DNA of 64,000 nt, taken from NCBI GenBank assembly GCA_913063265.1, contig CAJXZG010000010.1:1-64000 (forward strand), in the 5' to 3' direction. This document shows, in pieces, positions 1 through 7,858 of this stretch; the first letter of the stretch is position 1, and each line of letters opens with the position of its first letter. A model generated the notes under the pieces. It worked only from the letters and a program-made list of their open reading frames with translations. It had not been told where the DNA came from and made no database searches. The translations under genes and the position numbers were made by a program. The stretch comes from an uncultured Prolixibacteraceae bacterium. Lineage in GTDB: Bacteria; Bacteroidota; Bacteroidia; Bacteroidales; Prolixibacteraceae.

Positions 1-1175
1 GCAATGGCCGGACTATTGATTCGGGCATCCCCAACTTTTAGTTCAAACAAATAATCAAATCCATTGTCAATACGCGAAACATCGGTACTGGTACCTCCCA
101 TATCGAATGTGATGAGTTTTTTAAATCCACTTTGTTCGCCAATTTTTTTTGCACCAACCACACCCCCTGCCGGACCACTTAACAAACTGTCTTTGGGATA
201 AAAATTTTTAGCAGAAACCAAACCTCCGGCGCTGGTCATAATTTGAAAAGAAAAATCTCCAACCTTTTCCTCTATTCGTTTTACATAGTTGTGAATAATT
301 GGAGAAAGATATGCATTAACAACCGTCGTTTCAGCGCGATTCAGGATTTTTATCAATGGAGAAAGGTTAGTCGAAACCGATACAATACCGAAGCCCAGTT
401 CATTTAAAATCTGGGCAATCTGTTTTTCATGAATCGGATTGAGGTACGAATTCATTAAAGTAATCGCAACTGATTCAATCTCTTCTTTTTTGATTTGCAA
501 TAGTTGAGCTTTGAATTTTTCTTTATCCAATGTTTTAAGAATTTTTCCCTTGGAATCAATTCTTTCATTCACTTCGATAATATGCTTGGTAATCTGTTTT
601 GGTTTTTGAACATTGAGTGCAAAAATATCGGGGCGGGCCTGGTTGCCGATTTTTAATAAATCGGCAAAACCTTTGGTGACAATAAACAGCGTTTTTGCTC
701 CTTTGTTTTCGAGCAGTGCATTTGTGCCTTTTGTTGACCCGAGTTTCAGGCTTAAATCCGGGAATGTTTCATTTAGTCCTGTTTGAGTAATTAAACGTGC
801 ACCCAAAACAGGGGCTTCTTCAAAAGAGGTGATTTCAAAATTTTGCCCTTCAATTTGCCATGTGTCAGAAATGGGAGAGTCAGTTTTAATAATACTTTTT
901 TCAGGGTCATAGCTTTTGACTTTTAAGTCTGAATATTCAGTCCCCAAAATACGAAAAGAAAAACCCTGAAAAATATCCCGCTCAATTTGCCAGCTATGCG
1001 AAATTTCAAATAAATCATCAGCGAGTACCTTTGTTATTTTACCACGCAAGCTGCTGCTGCTTAAAACTTTTTGACGGTATTCTTTTCCCTGTTCGTCAAT
1101 TCCGATACAATCAGTAAAAGTACCACCGGTATCTACAAAAAGTTGGTAATGTTTATGTTGGATCTTATTCTTCAA
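1..1175 (-). CDS. Hydantoinase/oxoprolinase family protein, 3' end cut by window
   Basis: The reverse strand has an open frame from 1175 running off the window edge, so about 391 N-terminal residues are present and the C-terminus is missing. Near the N-terminus is the ATPase motif DTGGTFTDC, followed later by SGPAGGVVGA and TFDMGGTSTDV, which are hallmarks of the HyuA / 5-oxoprolinase subunit A fold (actin-like ATPase). Family members hydrolyse cyclic amides such as hydantoins or 5-oxoproline with ATP, usually with a HyuB partner, which is not visible here. No ATG lies near the start. The first usable codon after the upstream in-frame stop is TTG at 1175-1173, giving LKNKIQHKHYQLFVDTGG, so the start is a guess. 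No signal peptide is seen, so it should be cytoplasmic. The exact substrate is unknown. Confidence 0.85.
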   Translation of the reverse strand, partial: MKNKIQHKHYQLFVDTGGTFTDCIGIDEQGKEYRQKVLSSSSLRGKITKVLADDLFEISHSWQIERDIFQGFSFRILGTEYSDLKVKSYDPEKSIIKTDSPISDTWQIEGQNFEITSFEEAPVLGARLITQTGLNETFPDLSLKLGSTKGTNALLENKGAKTLFIVTKGFADLLKIGNQARPDIFALNVQKPKQITKHIIEVNERIDSKGKILKTLDKEKFKAQLLQIKKEEIESVAITLMNSYLNPIHEKQIAQILNELGFGIVSVSTNLSPLIKILNRAETTVVNAYLSPIIHNYVKRIEEKVGDFSFQIMTSAGGLVSAKNFYPKDSLLSGPAGGVVGAKKIGEQSGFKKLITFDMGGTSTDVSRIDNGFDYLFELKVGDARINSPAI

Positions 1176-1324
1176 TTTTCTAAACTGCTATTTTAATCTA
1201 TTCTAAATTACCTCTCCCCCCCCCTATGCATTTTATTGTTAAGTATAAATTGAAATATTATATTTGGAAACATACAAACCCAATCTTATCACATATGCAA
1301 ATCACGTCTTAATATAAAAAAAAT

Positions 1325-1346
1325 AATCCCGCGGAATCGCGGGATT
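1325..1346 (-). terminator. Intergenic hairpin, terminator-like on the minus strand
   Basis: A perfect 9-bp stem (AATCCCGCG / CGCGGGATT) with a GAAT loop. Read on the minus strand it is followed by a run of eight T residues, as in an intrinsic terminator. It stands between the hydantoinase gene and the lipoprotein gene at 1412, so it may block readthrough or antisense transcription. On the plus strand no T-run follows. Confidence 0.5.
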
Positions 1347-1367
1347 ACAATTAATATTTGTTTAACT

Positions 1368-1395
1368 GGAAAAGTGAGTTGCACCTCGCTTTTCC
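1368..1395 (+). promoter_or_regulatory. Hairpin in the 5' leader of the lipoprotein gene
   Basis: GGAAAAGTGAG (1368-1378) pairs with CTCGCTTTTCC (1385-1395) around a 6-nt loop, with one G-U pair. It ends 16 nt before the ATG at 1412 and would form in the leader of that mRNA. A role in translation or mRNA stability is possible. There is no direct evidence for one. Confidence 0.35.
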
Positions 1396-1411
1396 ATAAA
1401 AATTTAAAATT

Positions 1412-2689
1412 ATGAAAAAAAGTTTAAGTCTTATTGTTTTATCTGTAATTATCTTGCTGATTCATTCTTGTGAGTCGGATAGTTTCGAAGTAGGAAATGA
1501 AATTCTATTAAAATCGAATGAAGCTTATGATACTTTAATTGAAGAGGCAGAAGAATGGTATTATGCAAATCCTGAAGAATGTAATTACTCAGTAATGGAA
1601 TTTGCCAAAGAAATTAAATGGAACAAAGCCATGGTACACGATGTTGATACAGCTATAATTATTGAAGTTCCAGTAAAACTAGATAAGAAATATCTTACCA
1701 AGGTAAAAGATGAAGATAAAAAGAACGTAGATACCAGATTATTATTTATAAAGAAAGAAGGTGTTTTTTCCTCTCTTAATGAATTTATTATTTCAGAAAA
1801 AAGTAAAGAGGAGATTGAGCAAATAGAAAAAGCAAACCTAACAAACTACGGTAACGGTTTTGAGGGTACTGTTTTTTGTATGAATACATGTGGCGATGTA
1901 GTTTATGTAAAGAAATTTACAAAAAATGTTAGTCCCGGTGTTGAAATTTCATTAAAATCAGAGCAAGTATCATGTATTGTTATTTGGGAGTTTTTTGATG
2001 ATGGATCTGTAGAATTTGTAATGGTACTTGGTTGTTGGATGGATGGAGATGGAGATATCGGAGATGGAAGCGCAGGTGGAGGTGGAAGCACAGGTAGTGC
2101 TATCCCGGGTATTCCGGGAACGGAAGAATGTCCATGTACCGTTTGTAATACTTGCAATAAATGCTTGAATGATTTATTAAAAAGTGCTCCAATACCAGGT
2201 GATGAGGGTAGTGATGAAGTGAGTTATGAGTGTCCTATGTGTAGTTGTCCAGCACCAGCGGAATTGTTTTTTCAAGAAGTTGATAAAATTAATTTAGAAA
2301 GTCCAACATTACTTCAAGATATTTCATATTTAATGCGAGATCTTCGATTAAACGGAGGTAATTTGATAATAACAAATACTTTTGAAGGAGTTGGAGATAA
2401 TTTTTTGCATGGGTATAATATTGCTCAAAAATTTTATAACTATCAAGGTTCAATAGTAGAAATAGATGTAATATATGATGCAGAAAGTGAAGCTGCATGT
2501 ATGGGAAATAGAACAGAAACCCATAATGGTAGTGTAGTTTTTCATGAGATATTTGTTAAAGGAGAAATATCTCCTTCTGGTGATAAACCAAATTTGATAA
2601 GAATGAAATTTAAAAATGAAGATATTGGATTGTATGAATCAGTTTGGAAACATGTAAAAGGTGAAGCTAACTTATGGAATTGCAATTAA
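1412..2689 (+). CDS. Hypothetical lipoprotein with Gly-rich linker and Cys cluster
   Basis: 425 residues. The N-terminus is a lipoprotein signal: KK, a hydrophobic core, and a lipobox ending IHSC, so the protein is probably anchored in a membrane. Residues about 25-205 form an acidic, soluble-looking domain. A Gly/Ser/Asp-rich linker follows at about 208-232, then a cysteine-rich segment with CPCTVCNTCNKC and a later CPMCSC (about 238-280), which could bind a metal or form disulfides. The C-terminal third is a separate globular region. I do not recognise the family. It heads a group of small AT-rich orphan genes and overlaps the next gene by 16 nt, so the two are probably co-transcribed. Confidence 0.8.
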   Translation: MKKSLSLIVLSVIILLIHSCESDSFEVGNEILLKSNEAYDTLIEEAEEWYYANPEECNYSVMEFAKEIKWNKAMVHDVDTAIIIEVPVKLDKKYLTKVKDEDKKNVDTRLLFIKKEGVFSSLNEFIISEKSKEEIEQIEKANLTNYGNGFEGTVFCMNTCGDVVYVKKFTKNVSPGVEISLKSEQVSCIVIWEFFDDGSVEFVMVLGCWMDGDGDIGDGSAGGGGSTGSAIPGIPGTEECPCTVCNTCNKCLNDLLKSAPIPGDEGSDEVSYECPMCSCPAPAELFFQEVDKINLESPTLLQDISYLMRDLRLNGGNLIITNTFEGVGDNFLHGYNIAQKFYNYQGSIVEIDVIYDAESEAACMGNRTETHNGSVVFHEIFVKGEISPSGDKPNLIRMKFKNEDIGLYESVWKHVKGEANLWNCN

Positions 2690-3084
2690 ACAAATTATTT
2701 ATAGGAATTATTCTGTTAATATCATTTTCTTGCTCTCTAAGCCCCTCTTTTAATGGGGATTGGAGTGCAATGGATGAAATGAATAATTATTCAGAGTTAA
2801 ATATTGGAAAAAAACAAATCAGGATTTATTCCGAGATTGGTGGAATGATTTCTCCTCAAATTTATTTTGTTCATGGAGATTCATTGTTTACCAATATTTT
2901 AAACTACAGGATGGATTGGATTACTAAAGATTCTTTGGTTTTAAAATCTGATAAACAAACCTTTTATTTGAAAAGGATTAATAAAGGATTTAAACTTGGT
3001 CAGTTTTCGGGAGAAAAAGACGAAAATGATTACCTGAATAGTTTTTACAGAAGAATGAATGAATTCAAAAAAGTAGAAAAGTGA
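2674..3084 (+). CDS. Small hypothetical lipoprotein
   Basis: 136 residues beginning MELQLNKLFIG, followed by a hydrophobic stretch and a lipobox ISFSC with the putative lipidated Cys at residue 20. The mature part is small, polar and rich in aromatic and Lys residues. Strand-like repeats (for example FNGDWSAMDEMNN, and MDWITKDSLVLKSDKQ) resemble small beta-sandwich or lipocalin-like lipoproteins, but I cannot assign a family. The start overlaps the end of the upstream lipoprotein gene by 16 nt, which suggests translational coupling. Function unknown. Confidence 0.7.
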   Translation: MELQLNKLFIGIILLISFSCSLSPSFNGDWSAMDEMNNYSELNIGKKQIRIYSEIGGMISPQIYFVHGDSLFTNILNYRMDWITKDSLVLKSDKQTFYLKRINKGFKLGQFSGEKDENDYLNSFYRRMNEFKKVEK

Positions 3085-3107
3085 TACAATAAATTCTAAC
3101 TCATATT

Positions 3108-3491
3108 TTGTTTTTGGTTTTATTATGGAGTACTATTCTAATGATTAGAAAAGTAAGTAATGGAGAATGTTCAAAAACACCCTATCCTGTTTTTACAAAT
3201 TTTATTAATTACCAATATTTTATTATTGTTTTTGTTTTTGCCACTTTTATTGATGGAATAGTGAATTATAAGTTGGGATTGGTTATAGCACTTGTAATAT
3301 TGGTAATGATATTGTTTTTATTGATAAAAAGGTCTTCTGAGTTTTTTAGAAAAGAACGATTTAAAGTTAGACGTGGATATATCATTTTTATTGCATTGTT
3401 TCTTTTGTTATTGAATTTGTCGATCTATATTTTTAATGTTTTTATTTGGATAGATTTACTTGATGGGAAAACAAATGCCTTGTTACCATAA
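3108..3491 (+). CDS. Small integral membrane protein, unknown function
   Basis: Up to 127 residues with three or four hydrophobic segments (a short one at the N-terminus, then about 28-48, 54-74 and 90-118) separated by Lys/Arg-rich loops. The start is uncertain. The frame opens after a stop at 3090, with TTG at 3108 as the first recognised codon and ATG at 3141 as the first ATG, which would drop the first short hydrophobic stretch. It lies 23 nt after the preceding lipoprotein gene and looks like part of the same unit. I recognise no family. The low-complexity, AT-rich codon use is like its neighbours. Confidence 0.55.
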   Translation: MFLVLLWSTILMIRKVSNGECSKTPYPVFTNFINYQYFIIVFVFATFIDGIVNYKLGLVIALVILVMILFLLIKRSSEFFRKERFKVRRGYIIFIALFLLLLNLSIYIFNVFIWIDLLDGKTNALLP

Positions 3492-3511
3492 CAATAAATT
3501 ATGTTGGAGAT

Positions 3512-3682
3512 ATGACACAATGGTATGGTGAATATAATCTTATGGAATGTCTAGCATGGAGTGGATTAAAGAGTACAACCGCATGGTCGGAGTATTACGG
3601 GAATACAACAAATAAAACTAAATATGATGAAACAATGCAGTTTATTGTGCCAGTATTATCCTCAGAAGATTGTGGTAACTAG
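3512..3682 (+). pseudogene. Short coding remnant, C-terminal-like fragment
   Basis: A 56-codon frame (MTQWYGEYNLMECLAW and onward, ending SSEDCGN). The same frame stays open upstream to a TGA at 3461. The composition (WSGLKSTTAW, then polar residues) looks like the C-terminal tail of a longer Bacteroidota protein rather than a complete domain. It has no signal peptide and no clear start context. It lies between two genes with signal or membrane segments and overlaps the next gene slightly if that gene starts at GTG 3672. Either a degraded gene end or a genuine micro-ORF; low certainty. Confidence 0.35.
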
Positions 3683-4193
3683 ATTATTTAGAGAAAAGAG
3701 TTTAATATTATATATGTTTTTTGTAATTGCTTTGTTTTTAAGTAATTCAAGTGTTGGACAGAAACCTCTTCATAACGATACAGTTATTTGTATTGTAAAT
3801 ACAAATAATCCTTTTACACAATTGATAGAGAACCCTTCTAGAAAGAATTCGGAATATCATTGGAGAGTATTTATTAAAGGTAATTATTATAAAAATACAA
3901 AGAATTCCGAATTAGCTGGTGTAAGTTTTAGGGCTGAATTTAGAAATAATCCTTGGGTTATAGGACCTTTAGTTATTTCAGTTCCTATTAAAAATATGAA
4001 TAAAAGGTTTACTGTTGTACAAGATTCGTGGATATCCGAGCAGGAAGAATTTCAGAAAATTCGAAAAACAGTTGGATTTGCACCTTGGGTAAATTATAAT
4101 TATGTAGTTTTTGAGCCGGATATTTTGTACAATAAAACTGGATATGTAAATGCATATAGAGTTCTTGTTGGATATAATGAAGTGCAAAACTAG
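3672..4193 (+). CDS. Hypothetical secreted protein
   Basis: The frame is open from 3624. I place the start at GTG 3672 because it gives a normal signal peptide: VTRLFREK as basic n-region, then a hydrophobic core LYMFFVIALFL ending in SNSSVGQ. ATG at 3714 is the alternative but lacks the basic n-region. The mature protein is about 140 residues with no cysteines, rich in Asn, Lys and aromatic residues, with a run such as WVIGPLVISVPIKNMNK that suggests a beta fold. I do not recognise it. It is followed directly by a strong intrinsic terminator, so it closes the orphan gene group that begins at 1412. Confidence 0.6.
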   Translation: MVTRLFREKSLILYMFFVIALFLSNSSVGQKPLHNDTVICIVNTNNPFTQLIENPSRKNSEYHWRVFIKGNYYKNTKNSELAGVSFRAEFRNNPWVIGPLVISVPIKNMNKRFTVVQDSWISEQEEFQKIRKTVGFAPWVNYNYVVFEPDILYNKTGYVNAYRVLVGYNEVQN

Positions 4194-4213
4194 ATATCGA
4201 TAAGTCCAAATTA

Positions 4214-4245
4214 TAAATGGCATCTTAAGGTGCCATTTATTTTTT
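4214..4245 (+). terminator. Intrinsic terminator after the orphan gene group
   Basis: Stem TAAATGGCATC / GGTGCCATTTA of 11 bp (one T-G pair) with a TTAA loop, followed by six T residues. It lies 20 nt after the stop of the secreted-protein gene and 16 nt before the end of the convergent transporter gene, so it ends the plus-strand unit. Confidence 0.8.
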
Positions 4246-4260
4246 ACTGTAATCTAAAGG

Positions 4261-5472
4261 TTATAAAATGCTACTAAAAGCTTTTATCACACTATTCAAT
4301 CCCAACACTAAAGTCACAAAAATCACAAAAATCATCAGCACATTTAACAACAAAATATTTTTGTGTTTTACTCCGGTAATCTTTTGATTATTAATAGCGA
4401 TAAATAGAAAAATGCTCACAAATGGTAGCAAAAACCCATTTAAAGCCTGAGCCAAAACAATCGCAGGAATTGGTTTAATATTAGCCATTGCAAAACCCAT
4501 TCCTACCAGTAAAATAATGCCCCAACCCAATTTGTAATTTAACGAACCTGGTTTCCATCTTTCCGGGTTTTTGTTGCCAAACAAACTTTTTAAAGTAATC
4601 GCTGAAGCAAGAGGAGCGGTAACCGCAGAGGTAAATCCTGCTGCAAAAAGTCCAAATCCCAGAAGATATTTTCCCGCTGCACCAATTTTACCATTTAATG
4701 CCTTAGCAAGAGCTTCAAAAGAAAATGTTCCCGAAATTGCTGTTCCAACAATCAAAGCAGCTATTGAAAAAACTCCACCCAAAATAATTGCGACCGTTAA
4801 GCCAATTCGCATTTCTTTAACACCCTGTTTTACTCCTGCAATTCCTGAACCCAGAAAAAGATTATAAGGAACAATAGTAGTTCCGATTAATCCAAGAACT
4901 AAAACGCCAGCACTTGCTGTCGTTGGAACTTTGGGAATTATACCATAAGCGATTTCTGTGAAGGAAGGTTGTATTAAAAAGGCAGTAATTAGAAATCCCA
5001 GCCCCATGATTACAACCACAAATCCCATAATTCTTGATACAATTTTGAGAGATGGAATATTTAAAATAACTGCAGCAACAGCGCCGATAATTAAAACCAT
5101 TATTGTTGGGGAAACATTAAAAATCAAACCAAAGCCGGCAACGGCACCAAGAATATTTCCCATTTCGTAAGCGGCAGCACCCAGCACAATGGCTCCCAAC
5201 ACCAAGAGTAAAATCCATAATTTTGATTTGCTTTTTTCGAATTGTTCGGCGATTGCCTGACCAAGGTTTTTACCTGAAACAATGGTAAGCCGGGCAGCAG
5301 CCTCTTGCAAAAGCAGACATGCAAACGTTGAAAAAATAAGCGCCCAAAGTAATTCGGTTCCAAACTCAGCTCCCGATTTGGCTGCCGTCGTTATGGTTCC
5401 GGGACCAATAAATGCTGCCGAAACCACCGACCAGAACAAAATATTTAGTATTCGTTTTTTAGTTGACATCAA
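4261..5472 (-). CDS. Nramp-family divalent metal transporter homologue with altered metal site
   Basis: 403 residues, almost entirely hydrophobic, with about 11 transmembrane helices and no signal peptide: an inner-membrane carrier. The helix 1 region reads AAFIGPGTITTAAKSGAEFG (about 19-38), which aligns with the Nramp helix 1 block where canonical proteins have DPGN. The helix 6 region reads VPYN (201-204) where canonical members have MPHN. Nramp proteins import Mn2+/Fe2+ with protons using the Asp and Asn of DPGN and the Met of MPH. Here those become Gly, Thr and Val, so the usual metal ligands are absent and the substrate may differ (Mg2+- or Al-type relatives also depart from the canonical motif). 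It stands alone and divergent from the 5611 gene. The family call is solid; the substrate is not. Confidence 0.85.
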   Translation of the reverse strand: MMSTKKRILNILFWSVVSAAFIGPGTITTAAKSGAEFGTELLWALIFSTFACLLLQEAAARLTIVSGKNLGQAIAEQFEKSKSKLWILLLVLGAIVLGAAAYEMGNILGAVAGFGLIFNVSPTIMVLIIGAVAAVILNIPSLKIVSRIMGFVVVIMGLGFLITAFLIQPSFTEIAYGIIPKVPTTASAGVLVLGLIGTTIVPYNLFLGSGIAGVKQGVKEMRIGLTVAIILGGVFSIAALIVGTAISGTFSFEALAKALNGKIGAAGKYLLGFGLFAAGFTSAVTAPLASAITLKSLFGNKNPERWKPGSLNYKLGWGIILLVGMGFAMANIKPIPAIVLAQALNGFLLPFVSIFLFIAINNQKITGVKHKNILLLNVLMIFVIFVTLVLGLNSVIKAFSSIL

Positions 5473-5610
5473 TTTGTTTGAAATGCCAAATTACAAGTTT
5501 CAATTTATTAAACACAGCAAGAAATACAAAAAACAATCTTCGTTCTTCGTTTTTCATTTTGAAGATTCCACTTCTCGATAATTTATTAACTTACCGGAAA
5601 ATCCTTGTAA

Positions 5611-6351
5611 ATGGCATTTGATAAAAAACAATTGGAAGTATTGCTCATTAATTATTTTAGGGAATGTTTCTTTGATTTTCCCAAAGGAAAGTTGAGTGCT
5701 TCTGAATCTCCTGATTTTATTTTGAAAATGAAAAATCTGCATGAGCTGGGAATCGAACTTACGAGATTAAATCCAGCCAATAAGTTAATGCCAAATGAGG
5801 AACAAATCACTCAAAACCAATTAAGGGAAGATATTATAAAAGAAACGCAATTGATGTTTGAACGAAGTTCAGATACCAAATTGTTTGTAAAATTTCTTTT
5901 TTCAGAAAAGAAAAAATTATCAGATGAAGTAAAAATGATAACAAGCGTCAGGATTGTGAATGCCATCAGGGAAAAAATAAAAGGTAGAAACACTGATGTT
6001 TTTTTTTACGTGTCGGTTTTAAAGAAGCATCTTCCTGAGGGTGTGGAGGAAATATTAATCGTAAATCATCCCGGGCAACAAAATAATGTTTGGGAGAGGT
6101 CAAACAATCTGGGGCTTTCCCACAATGTTGTAGACGATATAAAACAAACCATTCTAAAAAAAGAGGAAAAGCTGCTGTTGTATCAAAAACAGCGATTAAA
6201 TTATTATTGGCTGTTAATTACTTCAGATCGACTTCGTGGAAACAAAAGCTATAATCTGGAAAATAAAATTTTAAATTATCAATTCAAATCTAATTTTCAG
6301 AAGGTTTTTCTTTTCGATTTAATGAAATCAAATATATATCAGTTAATTTAG
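5611..6351 (+). CDS. Hypothetical protein with PD-(D/E)XK nuclease-like N-terminus
   Basis: 246 residues, soluble, no signal peptide. Residues 22-52 contain a pattern typical of restriction-endonuclease-like folds: FPKGKLSASESPDF (with Glu32 and Asp35), then HELGIELTRL with Glu49 in a hydrophobic strand. This resembles the SPDF...GIELT arrangement of uncharacterised PD-(D/E)XK proteins, although the usual Lys after the second acid is replaced by Thr. The rest is mostly helical and Lys-rich and is unassigned. No methyltransferase or helicase neighbour is present, so it is not part of an obvious restriction system. It lies 23 nt upstream of the xylanase gene, but a shared function is unlikely. 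Nuclease fold is an inference from motif only. Confidence 0.6.
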   Translation: MAFDKKQLEVLLINYFRECFFDFPKGKLSASESPDFILKMKNLHELGIELTRLNPANKLMPNEEQITQNQLREDIIKETQLMFERSSDTKLFVKFLFSEKKKLSDEVKMITSVRIVNAIREKIKGRNTDVFFYVSVLKKHLPEGVEEILIVNHPGQQNNVWERSNNLGLSHNVVDDIKQTILKKEEKLLLYQKQRLNYYWLLITSDRLRGNKSYNLENKILNYQFKSNFQKVFLFDLMKSNIYQLI

Positions 6352-6374
6352 CGAAAATCTAAAAAATCTAAATC

Positions 6375-7508
6375 ATGGTAAACAGGAGAAATTTTATACG
6401 CAATACTGCATTAACTGCAGGAGCAATTACGATGTTAAAATCAAATGCAATCGCATCTTTGGTCGGTAAAAAGGGCTTAAAAAATTACTTCAAAAAGGAT
6501 TTTATGATTGGTGCTGCAATTGGCGATGCGGCTTTTGTAAAAAACGATTCCGAGTTGCTTGATATTGTAGCAAAAGAGTTTAACGTAATTACTGCAGAAA
6601 ATGCAATGAAATGGGCCCCTGTTCATCCAAAGGAAGACGAATGGCGTTTTGAAGGTGGTGACCGTTTGGTAGATTTTGCAAAAAAACATAAAATGGATGT
6701 TCAGGGACATGTTTTGGTGTGGCACAGTCAGGTACCCCGTAGCATTTTTGTCGATGAAAATGGAAATCAGGCCAGCAAAGAATTGCTGACCAAAAGAATG
6801 GAAAAACACATCCAGACAATGGTTGGCCGCTACAAGGGTAAAATCCATTCCTGGGATGTAATCAATGAATCTATTACTCCGGAAGACGGTTTCAGAAAAA
6901 GTAAATGGTTGGAAATCATGGGACCGGAGTTTATGGAAAAAGCATTTTATTTGGCACACGAAGTTGATCCAAAATGTCAGTTGATTTATAACGATTACGG
7001 AATGGATGATCCTAAAAGAAGGGATTTTGTAGTCGACCTTGTAAAAAAATATCAGAAAAAAGGAGTGCCCATTCATGGAATAGGAATGCAGGGTCATTTT
7101 AATCTCGATTCTCCTGATATTTCAAAAATAGAGGCCAGTATTGAAGCTTTTGCATCTACAGGTTTACCCGTAAGTATCACAGAGCTTGATGTTGATGTAT
7201 TACCCTATGATTGGGGTAGGTCAGCGGAAATTTCGACAAATGTGGAATACCGCAAAACTTTAAATCCATATGTGGATGGTTTGCCAAAAGAGATAAACGA
7301 TAAGCTGACAAAACGTTACGAAGAGATTTTTAAACTCTTTTTAAAACACCGCGATAAAATTGACAGGGTAACATTCTGGGCAGTAAGCGACGATTTATCG
7401 TGGAAGAACAACTTCCCGATGCGGGGAAGAACAAACTACCCAATGTTGTTCGATAGACAACGTAAACCCAAAGATGCATATTTTGCAGTTACCGGATTAA
7501 AGAGTTAA
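6375..7508 (+). CDS. Glycoside hydrolase family 10 endo-beta-1,4-xylanase
   Basis: 377 residues. The N-terminus NRRNFIRNTALTAG is a twin-arginine-type export signal, so the enzyme should be periplasmic or surface-exposed. The rest is a single GH10 (beta/alpha)8 barrel of the usual length. Visible hallmarks are NAMKW (residues 76-80), GHVLVWHSQVP (111-121), the acid/base Glu165 in WDVINE, and the nucleophile Glu270 in SITELDVD. GH10 enzymes cut the beta-1,4-xylan backbone with retention of configuration. No carbohydrate-binding module is fused. It agrees with the GH120, GH43 and UxuA genes elsewhere in the window, which would process xylo-oligosaccharides and glucuronate side chains. Family assignment is near certain; xylan as substrate is by far the commonest GH10 activity. 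Confidence 0.96.
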   Translation: MVNRRNFIRNTALTAGAITMLKSNAIASLVGKKGLKNYFKKDFMIGAAIGDAAFVKNDSELLDIVAKEFNVITAENAMKWAPVHPKEDEWRFEGGDRLVDFAKKHKMDVQGHVLVWHSQVPRSIFVDENGNQASKELLTKRMEKHIQTMVGRYKGKIHSWDVINESITPEDGFRKSKWLEIMGPEFMEKAFYLAHEVDPKCQLIYNDYGMDDPKRRDFVVDLVKKYQKKGVPIHGIGMQGHFNLDSPDISKIEASIEAFASTGLPVSITELDVDVLPYDWGRSAEISTNVEYRKTLNPYVDGLPKEINDKLTKRYEEIFKLFLKHRDKIDRVTFWAVSDDLSWKNNFPMRGRTNYPMLFDRQRKPKDAYFAVTGLKS

Positions 7509-7522
7509 TTGGAAAAATTTCA

Positions 7523-7530
7523 TAAATTTG
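7523..7530 (+). promoter_or_regulatory. Bacteroidota -7 box before mntA
   Basis: TAAATTTG matches TAnnTTTG exactly and ends 4 nt before the ATG of the nucleotidyltransferase gene, so a transcript from it would have almost no leader. No clear TTTG -33 element is present at the expected spacing. Confidence 0.35.
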
Positions 7531-7534
7531 ATTT

Positions 7535-7858
7535 ATGGAATTGATTAGCAACAATATTGATAAGCTAAGAGAATTAAGTAAAAGGCATTTTGTAAAAGAA
7601 CTTTATGTTTTTGGTTCGGTTGTAAGAGGACAATTAAAAAAAGAAAGTGATATAGATTTTCTTGTTCAATTTGAAGGAGTTCAGCTTATTGATTATTTCG
7701 ACAATTATATGGATCTAAAGAAATCTCTGGAGAAACTTTTTTCCAGAAATGTCGATTTGGTTGAAATTCAAACTTTAAGAAATCCCATTTTGATAAAATC
7801 TATTGAACGAGATAAGAAACTAATTTATGGACGAAAAGATTCTAAAATGGCTGTATGA
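7535..7858 (+). CDS. mntA: MntA-like nucleotidyltransferase, antitoxin of a HEPN/MNT pair
   Basis: 107 residues with the minimal nucleotidyltransferase signature GS-x10-DxD: Gly27-Ser28 in VFGSVVRG and Asp39/Asp41 in SDIDF, followed by a third-acid region near NVDLVEI. In characterised HepT/MntA pairs this enzyme transfers AMP residues onto a tyrosine of the HEPN RNase toxin and so inactivates it. Here the toxin gene follows immediately and overlaps by 32 nt, the usual order and coupling for this module. The pair sits between the xylanase and a sulfatase gene and is unlikely to be related to carbohydrate use. The size matches the family. It is probably autoregulated with its partner, but I see no defined operator. 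Confidence 0.9.
   Translation: MELISNNIDKLRELSKRHFVKELYVFGSVVRGQLKKESDIDFLVQFEGVQLIDYFDNYMDLKKSLEKLFSRNVDLVEIQTLRNPILIKSIERDKKLIYGRKDSKMAV

Noticed and set aside
1903-2157. Minus-strand proline-rich frame inside the first lipoprotein gene
   Set aside because: It is the antisense image of the Gly-rich linker and has no independent support.
2041-2160. Gly-rich/Cys-rich stretch of the first lipoprotein as a CRISPR-like or DNA repeat
   Set aside because: The GGAGATGGAGATATCGGAGATG words are coding repeats of a Gly/Asp linker, not spaced DNA repeats.
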